Source of the DNA: Lunularia cruciata
Taxonomy: Eukaryota; Streptophyta; Marchantiopsida; Lunulariales; Lunulariaceae
Direction: 5' to 3'
Assembly (NCBI GenBank): GCA_948567375.1
Contig: OX419757.1
Span: 41,726,001-41,790,000, forward strand
DNA: 64,000 bases
Position 1 is the first letter of the stretch. Each line of letters begins with the position of its first letter. Positions 10,741 to 22,800 of this stretch are shown here, piece by piece. Under the pieces are notes generated by a model. That model was given only the letters and a program-made list of their open reading frames with translations, was not told the DNA's origin and made no database searches. Position numbers and translations under genes: made by a program.

Positions 10741-10920
10741 GTCCCAAGATGAGAAGTTTGTTGGGAAGGTAGCCATAGAGTATGCCTTGAAGAGAGAGGA
10801 ACCCCAAGATGGGAAGTTTGTCAGGAAAGCAACCATGGAGTAAGCTTTGAAGAGAGATGAGTCCCTAGATGGGAATTTTGTTAGTGAAGCAGCCATAGAG
10901 TAAGCCTTGGAAGAAGATAA
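10741..10920 (+). repeat. Three tandem 60-bp units
   Basis: Units at 10741-10800, 10801-10860 and 10861-10920 are diverged copies (ccaagatgggaagtttg core; ccatagagta; gccttgaagagag). They encode a Lys/Glu-rich linker between protease and RT of gypsy-3, with stops in units 2 and 3. A period of exactly 60 bp keeps the frame, so the expansion may date from an active element. Confidence 0.8.
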
Positions 10921-10993
10921 GTCTATTTTTGCGGTGTGGATCAAGCCGATTGTATAAGGACAATTTGAGAAGAGCCAAGAGCCTCATCAAGCA

Positions 10994-11960
10994 ATGGTTG
11001 ATCAGATAGTTCAAGAGTTTGAGGATATGTTTCCGGATGATCTACCAAACAGATTACTCTCTAATTGTGGTATGCACTTCAAGATTGAGTTATTGCCAAA
11101 GAGTACTCTAGTGAGTAGACCAATCTATTGGCTCTCACTAAAGGAGTTGGAGGAGTTACGAACAACACTTATGGAGTTGTTGGAGAAGGACTTCTTATGA
11201 CATAGTACCTCTCCTTGGGGAGCACCTATACTATTCATTCCAAAGAAAGATGGAGGACTTCATTTCTGTATTGATTATCGTAGCTCAAAAAGCAAACAAT
11301 GACAAATGCATATCCCTTGCCTCGGATTGATGACTTGCTTGATCAATTAAGTGGAGCATGAATACTTTTCCAAGCTAGATCTTTGCAGTGGCTATTGGAA
11401 AATCCTCATTGATAGGGAGCTTGTGCAAAAGACGGCTTTTTTCACAAGGCATAGACATTTTAAGTGGAGAGTTCTACCTTCCGGGGTCACTAATGCTCCA
11501 TCAGTCTTCATAGATCAGATACATTAGGTGTTGGATGGACTATTGGATTGGTACGTGGTGGTGTTCTTGGATGATATCTTAATCTATAGCAAGACAGAGG
11601 TAGAACACATGAATCACGTGCGAGAAGTCATAAGACAACTACGACAATGGAAATTTTACTACAAGAAGTCGAAGTGTGCTTTTTGGCAAAAGGAAGTTAC
11701 CTTCTTGGGGCACAAGATCTCATCCTAGGGGATCAAGATGGAAGAGGAGAAAATCAAGGCCATTATTGATTGGCTTACTCCAAAGGATGCTATAGAAGTA
11801 CGGGCATTTAATGGACTGGCCAATTTTAACCGACGGTTCATCTATTATTATGCTCATGTGGCTACACCATTGACTGACCTCTTGGGGAAGAACTTGAGCT
11901 TCTAGTGGACAACCAAGGACGAGGAAGCATTCCAGAAGTGACATATGGTGTCTTCAAGGC
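10994..11960 (+). pseudogene. Gypsy-3 reverse transcriptase
   Basis: Reads VDQIVQEFEDMFPDDLP, then [36 protein letters not shown], the catalytic FLDDILIYS (about 11564-11590) and FLGHKISS. Stops and frameshifts lie near 11200, 11300, 11360, 11527 and 11726. Confidence 0.75.
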
Positions 11961-12930
11961 CCATTCTTCAACCGTATGATCCTCAACTACCCTATGTGGT
12001 TGATTTTGATGCTTCTAACCTTTGAAATTGGAGTTGTGTTGCAATAGGAATTTCCAGATGGATTGCATCCCATTGCCTTTGTGTCTTGCCAACTCAATAT
12101 GGCTGAAAGAAACTACTCTGCTCAAGATCAAGAACAACTTGCAATGGTATATGCCACCAAGGTATGGAAGCATTACCTCTTGGGAACACAAGTGATCATG
12201 CAAATTGATCACAAACTATTGGTGCAGACCTTACACTTGGAACACATGAAAAGTTGACATCATCGATGGGAGGAACAACTCCAATTTTTTTACATCAAAC
12301 TTGAGTACAAACCAGGTAGGTTCCATGTCATCCTTGATGCTTTATCACAACGACCTGATTTGAAATCTCTTCTTCTCATCACAGCGACAATTACGATAGT
12401 GTCAATTGACTCCAAGGTCCAAAACAAGTTTTAGTCAGCTCTACAAAAAGATCCCTTCTTCCAAATGGTACATGGTTGCCTGACAATATGCGACAAGGAG
12501 TATAATACCTTCTTCATCAAGGAAGGCCGTCTATTCCATGAGGACCGGATCTATGTTCCAGCCAAAGGTGATCTTTGACTTGTGCGCCTTCAAGAAGCCC
12601 ATGATTTACCCATAGTTGGTCACATGGGTGTGGACAAGACCTTGGGTACCCTCCAACACCAATAGTGGTGGCCCAACATGATACGAGATGTTTGAGAATT
12701 TATCCAATTGTGTGAGAGTTACCAACCTAACAAGGCCAACAACCAAAAGCCAAGTGGACTCCTTCAACCACTCGCCATTCCATCCGCTCGATGGGAGCAT
12801 GTGAGTTTGGATCTCATCACATCCTTGTCCAAGACAAAGCAAGGACACACAACAATTGTAGTGTTTGTGGATAAGCTTAGTAAGCAAATCCACTTGGACC
12901 AACTTGTGATAGTTTGGATGCTCCAACCTT
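11961..12930 (+). pseudogene. Gypsy-3 RNase H and truncated integrase
   Basis: RNase H motifs VVDFDASN (about 11998), HPIAFVSCQLN, ERNYSAQDQEQLAMV and QIDHKLL are followed by YKPGRFHVILDALSQ. The integrase zinc finger (H..H..C) is around 12600-12720, and the core begins WEHVSLDLITSLSKT with the first catalytic Asp near 12810. Similarity ends near 12930. Confidence 0.7.
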
Positions 12931-15106
12931 AGCAATTTTGCCAAACAACGACCAAGATCTACTCTAAACTAGCTAACCTCATGCTAGCAAGCTGACTTGT
13001 TGGCCTTTCTAGCCCTTTGTAGCCTTCGTAACCTCTCATAGCCCACAACCCTATGCCTTGAAGCCTCTAAAACTTCTCCAAATCTGGCCAAAATTGACGT
13101 TACCTCTAGCAAAAATCTAACATAAACCCTAAAGTTGGCTGACTGCCAAATCCTCCGCTAACTCTCCACTTAGGCCAAACTAAAATGACAGGTTTTTCCA
13201 AATCACAAATTCATGAGGATAGGTACCCAATTCAACCTTTAATTTCACTTTTTGAGCCCAACTCGTAACAAATTGGTCTTGCTTTCACCTCTTGAGCTCA
13301 AAATCGCAACCACTGCTCAAAAATTGCTTCTCTTTGCTCAAAATTTGGCCAGTGCTTTCACACACCGTCTACCTCATTGCCAAATTTGCATCAATCAACA
13401 AGCTTTTGCACACCAGAGAAAACTTGAACTTCAATCAAGCTACCAACAATCCATCGAGCTTGGAGATACCACCAACACTCGTAGTTCCTACACCCGATTC
13501 TTCCCTGACCTCACTTCTCTGATGTAATCAAATTTTTTATACCACTCAAATCAACTCAACTCAGATTAGTACTTGATCCGTCACTCTATAAATTGAGCAC
13601 TGATTACAGTCAAGCCACACCCACTGTAACTAAGAGAATCCAGGTCACGTTCACCGGCCTTTGTCCACTATAGCCAAGAACTCGAAAGCTCAACATCAAA
13701 GAAGTGAACTCTCTAGAGCTACACTTTGAAAGTATACCTTGGACTAGAGCTAGGTTTAAAACCCTAATGGTCCCATTGACGGCACACCCAACGGTGCCAA
13801 CGGTGCAAAGTGACGGTGGGACCCACCATGAAATCAATACCCTAAATATAAAATCTGACCATCAGAAAGTAGTCTATGAGTTATTGCTAAAATACCTCTA
13901 ACTACTATCATTGTAAATCTAGTGTCTGAGCAATTTAGATGCAACACTACAAATAACGTGACACCTGCTCTTTGAAGTAGAATGCATGTCACTAAATCTA
14001 ATCTATGATGTATCAAACATCACTAACACATTGCAATACTAGACATCTCTCTTTATATTAGAATCCAAAGACAACAAACAGGTTCACTCACGCAACATTA
14101 CTAACACCCAACTCTAAAATAGCATAGAACACACCTGCTTTGATGTAAAACAACTCAAGACTTCATGAAATGTGAAGTGTTGGTATAAGGAATCACCCTT
14201 GTAAATGAACTAAGTCAAATTAGTGCATAAAACACTCACATATATACATAAACAAACATTAAGAGATTGTTTTACAGGACTCTAATTAGGGTTATACATC
14301 ACTTTACCATAAGCAGATATCTAACACAATTCTTGAAGAATTTAACAAAACTCTAAAACTTAAAAAAGTCACTAAACTAAAAATTAACTAAAATTAACAT
14401 ATATTGCTCTAGACGGAGGAAATAACTCATGCTTCCTCGGAGGCATATTCTCTTACAGTATGCGTGCATCCTTGTTGTGTGCAGTGGTTTTAGGACGCAT
14501 GCCCTCATTGAGCATCCAGTCTTGTCACAATTCGCTCTTTTCACTTTATCAGAAACTAACACTAACTTCCCTTGCTCTCCATCGCTTCGCATTGGTGTGC
14601 ATGAATGCTTCGTAGTAGTCTTCATATTCAACCCAATATTCATGGAATCAATGAGTTTGTCAATTACGAATTGCGCACATTTGCATGTGTTTTGAGGCAA
14701 TTCCTAGTTGCTTAGACTTGCATGCGCTTAGTTTCTTATACTTGCATGCGTTTAGTTACGTCGGATGTCATGAGTAGGTGTGGATTCTTCATGATCGACG
14801 GACTTCTGCTCTCATTTCCCATATATTGCTCCGAGAAATCTAAACCATTTTATTGGCTGCCTATTAACCAAATATCCTGTTCTGTGCTTATTTGCCTGCG
14901 ACTACATGTAATAACGTTCTGCATGGACACGAATAATAAGACCGGACCATATGCCTTGCTTGTGAATACAAAACTACTTCCGGATTATACTATCTTACAT
15001 AGCTTCAGCCCTGTACAGCAGCAGGACTGTCAAGACGTGCTCCAAAGCCTATCGACGATCACGGTCTGGATGGTTAAAATTAGAGACGTGTGTCGCGCCG
15101 TCAAAA
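12931..15106. other. Intergenic region without recognised gene
   Basis: About 2.2 kb between the broken integrase of gypsy-3 and the stop codon of CFAP43. Short open frames (for example 13252-13527 and 14722-15129 on the plus strand) lack recognisable domains. A short repeat, cttgcatgcg, occurs twice near 14717-14750. The part nearest 15106 should contain the CFAP43 3' UTR and poly(A) signals (minus strand). Confidence 0.5.
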
Positions 15107-16855
15107 TTATGTCTGGCGATCTCCCCTGACAGGCTGTCGGGCTCTAGTTTCGTAGTGGTCTCGTCCCAGGTCCGAATGCTTGGCTCTGTGGGGGAAATCA
15201 TACTTTATCGATTTTTCACCCGGGAGGAGAGGAACTATGCGCTCTCTGGTTTGGTTCAACTCTCTTTCAAGTTCATCCATTTGCATGGCTTGCTGCTTAA
15301 CTGCACGACAGTTTCAGCTGATAGTAAATGCATGTCTGCTGGAAAGAATGTCTGATACTACCTGAGAAGGTACGGTCTATATTTGACTCATTATTAACAT
15401 TGCCTTTCCAGTCAACTCCTTTCTAATAAAAACATATCTACACTATCATGATTCCTCGTTCAAAGAACGGCTTCTATTCTCATTTCCCTATATATCTACA
15501 CTATGTGTGAATGGGATGCAGCTACCCTTCAAGGTATCTTCCCGACGACAGAACCTGGCTAATTTTTCTTTGCACGTCAAGAGTTAACAAGGACACGTCT
15601 TTTAAGCCTCTCACGTATCTTATCACCCAGGTAAAAAATCTACCTAGTTTTTTAAGTTTTGCCTCTGTTGAGAGCACTTGAAACCGCTGGTTGTTGCTTG
15701 CCTCTTTACTCACTGCAGCCACTGCAGTGACAACAATAGGCGTTCAATGATCAGCAGTGGCGAACTTGTAGAAGGGTACATTGATTCCAAACAATAGTAG
15801 TCACTGTGGGAGCCAAATTTTCTGCGCAAGAACACGGAAGGCTGCTGATGTGATCACGGAGAAATAGCACTAGAGACGGTCCTGAAAGACAGCGAGAGGG
15901 AGGGGTCTTACTTGAGTTGTTGCACACTCGATTTTGGTATTCATAGACTTTGCGAATATCAGCTTCACTTTCGAGAAGCTCTGCCCGCTGCTCTTTTAAC
16001 TGTGCGCATTTTTCTACTATTTGGTTCAGGGTGAACTCTTTGTCAGCATTTCGCTTCTCCTGCAACTTCATGTTGTGCTCCAACCTGTTTAGATGCCAAT
16101 GGCTAGTGAACAGTTCTCTTGTTCACTCGAATCTGCTTCAACTCAAATCCTACTTATAGCTCAGGCTGGCTATTATTCATGACCCTGAGGTACCAACGTT
16201 CGTCATACTTGGTTGTCCAATCTTGAGTTGAAACTTCCATGAACAAATCTTTCTTCCATGACTCCCTTCTTCTACTCTATCAAGATCCATGCGACAACTA
16301 CACGCTCAGATCATCAGAAGAGATTAACAACTCCATGCCCGCATATACACTTCCTAGAAACTAACTGTTCATAAGTCGTGGACAAAATCATAAGCCATGT
16401 TATTAGCCTAAAGAGCATTTGAAACAGTGGTTGCTTTTGACCAGACAAAAGATACTCACCAGGTTCTGCTTACGTACCTGTTCACAAGAGCTAAAGCTTC
16501 GGATGCGGATGATGGGTCTTCTCCAGTTTTGATAACCAGTTGATTGGCTGCAGAATGCCAAGAGAACTCTTAGATTTTAAAGTTCCTTGATTTATTTCGT
16601 AAAGACGCAGAGATTGATCAAGCGATTGACCTTGACCACTTAGAATCTTAAGGATACATCGTCAGTTGCACACTTGTAGATCTTAGGAACGAGTGAGAAT
16701 GACATTTCTGTTTGTGTACCTTTAGTGACTCGTAAAAGTTGTAGGTGCCTAATTTTCTCTGTAACAACTTGCTGCTGAAGTTGTAGCCGTGCAATCTCCC
16801 ACCTGATGAAGTGATTTTCTGCCTTCCAAGCTCTCATCTTTTTCATCATGTCAAT
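15107..16855 (-). CDS. CFAP43: CFAP43 exons 28-31 and stop codon
   Basis: Exon 28 (16720-16855) reads IDMMKKMRAWKAENHFIRWE; exon 29 (16478-16547) NQLVIKTGEDPSSASEALAL; exon 30 (15912-16084) LEHNMKLQEKRNADKEF to RVCNNS; exon 31 (15107-15300) KQQAMQMDELERELNQTRER, ending with TAA at 15107-15109. This is the C-terminal coiled coil of the family. Exon 28 is separated from exon 27 by 10.3 kb of nested copia elements. Confidence 0.86.
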
Positions 16856-19800
16856 CTAGATTGATCCACATGAAAGCATTCTGTAATTATCCACCGAGGT
16901 ACCCAACTGGTTGATGGAAAGATAACGGAACAAGTTGCAGAAAGTGCGACTCCAAAGCATCCACAACCATAAGCTAGCTTTTTATTCAATTGAGTTACTC
17001 CCCAGAAATGAATATCTCAGAGTGTTAGTTTAGTTAATCTCTAGTTTAGAGATTTCCCTTGACTTTAAGGTTTTGTTAGAATCCTCTAGAAGCTCTGCCA
17101 AATGTCCTCTACTTAGGGTAAAGAGGGGTGCAATCCTAATTAGGGTTAAGCAAAGCAACCCCCTAGGGTTTGATGAAGTGTATATAAAAGTGCTTTTTAC
17201 TCCTATTTCAATCAGTTCTTCAACAAGGGTGATTCCCAACATTTCTTCCTTGCATTTCGTGCAGTCCTGAGTTGCCTAACACCATCTCAAGATTATCTTT
17301 TGATATCTCAGTATTAGAGGCTACTAGTGCTGCGTGAGAGAACCTACTTGATGCTTGTGAGCCGTGATACAAAGAGAGAGGTCTAGTATTGCAGTAGTGA
17401 TGTCTGATACATCATAGATAAGAGGGAGTGATAGACCTTCCACTTCAAAGAGTAGGAAGCTTGGTTCTTATCAGGTTATGGGCCCACAATCACCAATGGG
17501 GTTGATAGGAGAATTCAGAGAAATAGAGAAACTGGGGAAGACTAACTACAAAGCTTGGGCTTTGGATGTGAAGACTATCTTATACACTTATGACTGTCTA
17601 GAGTTTGTATTAGAAGCTCATGATATAGATGAGCTAGAGGCCAACAAGGAGGAGAGAGTCAAGCACTCTACTACTAGGAGGTTTCTGCTGAGGGCTATGG
17701 AAGAGCCAGCTAGAGACCTAGTAGATACTTATGTTTGGAGTTGGGAGATTTGGGAAAAAATCAAGAACTATTACACTATTGAGAAACAGGAGAGCTCCTA
17801 TCGAGTCTGGTCTACAGTAAAGAACTTGAGATTGGAGGAAGGTGAAGATTTCATCTATTATCTGTCAAAACTGCAGAAGCTTTTCAAGTGTATCAAGGAG
17901 GATGGGGTTGTACTTACAGAGAAGTATGAGATCAATCATCTCTTAGATAGTCTTCCTTCAAGCTATGACTCTGTCCTAGTAGCTCTGCAAGTTTTACCTG
18001 TTGAAACTGCCACATGGGATTTTGTGATACACAAATTGCTGGTGTTTAGCAGACACAGGAAAGACAAAGGGCTGAAGTTATATGAGCAGGGAGATGCTGC
18101 TCTGGTCAGTGCTTCTTCTCAGTCAAGAAGAGTGCCAGATAGAAGAGTGAGCAAACCAGAGCAAACCAGAGTAAGTAACTCTGGTAAAGGAGTTAGCAGT
18201 GTTGATGACAGGACTTGTTATTTCTGTCATGAGAAAGGTCATATTGCACTCATATGTCCCAAGAGAGGACAAAGGAGAGAACAAGAGCTGAAGATGGTAG
18301 GCAAGAGACCTCAACCAGTAAAGGGACGAAAATCTGGGAGTTCAGCTTACAACTCAGAGGAGTGCCATGAGATAGTCAGCGATGAGGAGGGGTACTCAGC
18401 AGAAAAGCTGGATTGTGGAATGTTGGCAGAATCACAGTTGTCCTCAAACGGTTCTGGATGATTCTTGGACTCAGGAGCCACCTCTCATTTCTGTTATCAC
18501 AAGGAGCTGTTCTCAACTCTTCAACCTCTGAAGATTCCCAAGATTGTTTGTTCTGGACCTGGGATTCTGAATCCAGTGTAAGGAACTGGCAAAGTTCCTA
18601 TTGCCTTCATGGGATGTTCTGAAAAAGGCTATTTGGAAAATGTACTGTATGTTCCAGATTACACCAAGAACTTGATATCACTACATAGCCTCATGGAGCA
18701 TGGTGTGGATGTTCTGTTTGAAAGCAACAGAAATCAATGTACTTTGAAGAAAGGAGAGCTGGTCCTTGGGTATGGTACTGCCAAAGGGAAGCTGTTCAAG
18801 TTGATGGCAGCTGATGGTTCTGATTCTGCATTGGTAGCAGAAAACAAAAATTATATCCATCTCTGGCATTTGAGGTTAGGGCACTTGTCAGTGCAAAACC
18901 TATTTGCTTTAGAGAAGGTAGTGGATGGGTTGAAACTAGATCCCAAAGGAAAACTCGAGTTCTGCATTGGGTGTGCAGAAGATAAGGCACACAAGGCTCC
19001 TATTCCCAAGAAATCTTCATCTAGAGCTTCTGGTATTCTAGATGTCATACATTCTGATGTATGGGGATACATGACTGAGAAGTCATTGAGTGGAGCAGCC
19101 TACTATATTTCCTTTGTGGATGATTACAGTAGAAAGAGCTTTATCTATCTCATGAAAAGCAAGGATGAAGTGCTGCGAAAATTCCAGAAGTTTGTAGCCA
19201 TGGCTGAGTTGCAGACTGGGAGGAGAATCAAGCGATTGAGAACAGATGGAGGCAGAGAGTACATGAATGAGGAATTCCTCTCTTTTCTGTCAGAAAAAGG
19301 AATCTTCCTTGACTGTACTGCAAGAGACAGTCCTGCACAGAATGGAGTTGCAGAAAGGTTGAATAGGACACTGGTGGACAAAGCATTGGCAATGCTCCAA
19401 CATGCCAAGCTGGAGAGAGTTTTAGGGTGCTGCAATTAGCACTGCAAATTTTCTTAGAAATATCAGTGGTACCACAGCATTGCAAGGAAGAACTCCTGAA
19501 GAATGCTGGAGAGGTAAGACACCTAATCTTTCAGCTTTGAAAGTCTTTGGATGTCCTGCCTATGTTCATATCCCCAAGGAGCAGAGGAGGAAGTTCACAA
19601 AGAAGGCTGAGAGAATGCTTTTTGTAGGATATGAAGAGGGATTGAAAGGATATCTTTGTGAGAAAATGCAATGAGTAGTATGAAATAGATTAACCTTGAA
19701 CAACCCCTTGGACTGGGATTATATACATGTAGAGATCAGAAAAAATACCTGAAGGGTGCTCTAACATGTTCCACATGTAACTCATGTGGAACAGTGCTCT

Positions 19801-22800
19801 ATGTTCACATGTAACTCATGTGAACAGTGACCATGAACAGTGCTCGCGGATGAACAATAACTAATATGTCCCATTATAAGTCTAACACACCCTCTTAATG
19901 GACATTTTGTTATTGTCTACTATCTATAACTCCTAGTGCATGACAAAACCTTGTATGCAGTTCTCTAGTCAATCCCTTCGTAAAAATGTCTGCAGTATTA
20001 TCTTTGGTGTCCACCCGTGAAACAGAGATCTCCTTGTCTTCCACCTTTTCTCTGACAAAGTGGAATCTGATGTCTATGTGCTTTGTTCTCTCATGCTGCT
20101 TTGTTGGAGTAACAAGATCAATTCCGCTGTTGCTGTCGTAGTGCAGCTTCATCGTTTCTCCAGGAAAACCCAGGTCACTTAACAAGCGCTTGAGCCATAC
20201 TGCTTCAGTTCCTGCCTTTGACAAGGCCATGTATTCAGCTTCAGTGCTGGATAAAGAAACAGAAGCTTGCCTTTTGCTTGACCAACAGACAGCTGCATTA
20301 CAGAAGATAAAGCAGTATCCTCTTGTAGATCCTCTTGTGTCTTGATCTCCTCCCCAATCTGAGTCGGAGTACCCATGAATGGGAGTGCTAGATGCACTGT
20401 AAGTTAGGCCATGTGACAGTGTACCTTGAATGTACCGGAAAATCCTTTTGACAGCCTCCCAATGGTTCAGGGCAGGATTTGCCATATACTTGGCAACTGA
20501 ACTGACAGCATAAGCCAGATCAGGCCTAGTGCTGACCATGGCCCACATCAAACTCCCCACTGCAGATTGGTAAGGTACTGTTTTCATATACTCTCTCTCT
20601 TGATCAGTTTTTGGACAATCCTGAAGAGTTAATCTCACTCCTGACTCTACAGGATTGTAAACAGGTTTACAGTCTTGCATATGAAATGAGTAAGAATCTC
20701 TCTTAAATATCTCTCTTGAGATAGATTGAGATTTCTTTGTTTTCTGTCTCTTGTGACTTGCAACTGAAGACAATGACTAATCTCTCCCAGATCAGTCATC
20801 TCAAAACCCTGATCAGTCATCTCAAAACCCTGTTTAAGAGACTCTTTGACAGAGAGGAGAAGAGAAAGGTTATTGCTGGCAAGGATGCAGTCATCTACAT
20901 AAAGATGTAGGATGACAAAATGAGAAACAGAATGGAAGATATAGAGATTAGAATCAGCTCCAGAGCACTGAAATCCCAAACCTAGTAAAAACTGATCAAA
21001 CTTGTGATACCATTGTCGGGCAGACTGTTTGAGACCATACAAAGCCTTGTAGAGCTGTAAAACCAATTGCCCTTGTTTAGTGGCTTGTTGCTGCTTGTGC
21101 TGGTCAGGAGTCAGCAAGCCAGGAGGAATGTGCATGTAGATTTTCTCAATCAATGTGCTATTGAGAAAAGCTGTTTTGACATCAAGAGCATGCACTTCCA
21201 AATCATTCTGAGCTGAGTAAGCAAGCAGCACACGAATTGTTGTCAATTTGACAACAGGAGAGTAGGTCTCTGTGTGGTCAATACCTGGAACTTGAGAGAA
21301 ACCACGAGCAACAAGTCTAGCCTTGTACCTTTGGATCAAACCTTGTGCATCGTATTTCTTCTTAAAAATCCACTTACAGGTGACTGCCTTGCGACCTGCT
21401 GGTAACTCCGTGATGACCCATGTTTGATTGTTCTCCATGGACTGAAGCTCATCTTGAATAGCCTCAAACCATTTACTGGAATCAGGTTCAGCGATAGCAG
21501 CCTCATAAGTGTCGGGATCAGGGTCCGATGCAGAGTAATGCACGCTTAATGCATTAGCAGACTCCAACAGTGCATCATATTTTCGAACTGGAGTGCGAAC
21601 CCTGGTGCCTTGACGTACAGAAGGTGCTTGGACAGCATCTGGAGAAGGTAGAGGTCTTGGCCTTCTAGAGTAAACAATGATAGAGGATCCTGAGGACCTG
21701 TGTGGAGTGTCAGAACTAGAAGGTAAGGATTGCAGTGAAGAAGGTAATGGAGAAGGAATTGTTGGAGCTGTAAGATTGTGGAGAGGAGGTGACTGCGTAG
21801 GAGTTGGTGGGGATAGACTGTGGGTAGACTGAGAACTAGAAGCAGGAGAGGGAATGAAAATGATCAGATCATAGATGAAATCCAGTTGAACATCCTGAGT
21901 GTCAGAACACTGTTTATGTTCATGAGCGTAGGTATGTTCCTGAAACTGAACATCTCTTGACAGAAAAATGGAGTTATCAGATATTTTCTGTAGTCTATAA
22001 GCTTTACTATCTTGATCATAACCAAGGAAGATACACTTGGAAGACTTAGAATCGAGTTTAGATCTGGAAGAAGATGGAACATGTGCATAAGCAATGCAAC
22101 CAAAAATTCGAAATAGGGATAGATTAGGTTTATAACCAAACCAGAGTTGGAAGGGTGTGACTTCAGAGGAGATGGCTTTGGTAGGACTTCGATTTTGCAG
22201 AAAGTTGGCAGTGTGTAGTGCCTCTCCCCATTAAGGCTTGGGGAGTCCAGACTCAAATAACATAGTGCGGACTGCTTCCACCAATGTTCTGTTCTTTCTC
22301 TCAGCAACACCATTTTGCTGAGGAGTATGTGGAGTGCTGAATAGGCACATTATACCTTTGCCTTTGCAGAAAAGATGAAAATCTGCAGAGTTGTATTCAT
22401 CACCATTGTCTGAGCGCAACACCCGAACCTTCTGATTGAGTTGAGTCTCTGCATAGGTCACATATTCTTGAAAACAAGTAAAAACTTCATGTTTGAACTT
22501 GAGTAGATACAAGAATGTGTACCTTGTGTAATCATCAATGAAGGTCACAAAGTATCTGTAACCAGTGTAGGTAGCAGAAGAGATGGGACCACAAACATCA
22601 GAATGGATGAGAGCCAATGGAACAGTGGCTCTAGTAGCTCCTTCCTGAGGTAAGGGAATTCGAGTTTGCTTGCCATGAAGACAAGGTGAGCAAACAGGAA
22701 ACAAATGAGGATGGATCCTATCCATCCCAGCAACCAGATCTTTGTCTTGTAGAAGTTGAAGTCGATTCTTGCTAATGTGCCCAAGTCGTCGATGCCAGAG

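Larger units (their letters stand above)
8784..12930 (+). mobile_element. Gypsy-3: degenerate Ty3/gypsy element, 3' truncated
   Basis: From an LTR promoter and iMet primer site it runs through gag (about 9379-10210), protease (about 10388-10660), RT (about 10994-11960), RNase H (about 12000-12360) and the start of integrase, and breaks off near 12930 after the first integrase Asp. RT motifs LCSGYWKI, LPSGVTNAPSVF and FLDDILIYS resemble plant chromoviruses. Many point stops are present; no 3' LTR follows. Confidence 0.75.

Noticed and set aside
13252-14016. Several open frames of 60-90 codons in the region left of CFAP43
   Set aside because: No domain, no similarity to flanking elements, overlapping frames on both strands, and codon make-up like non-coding sequence.
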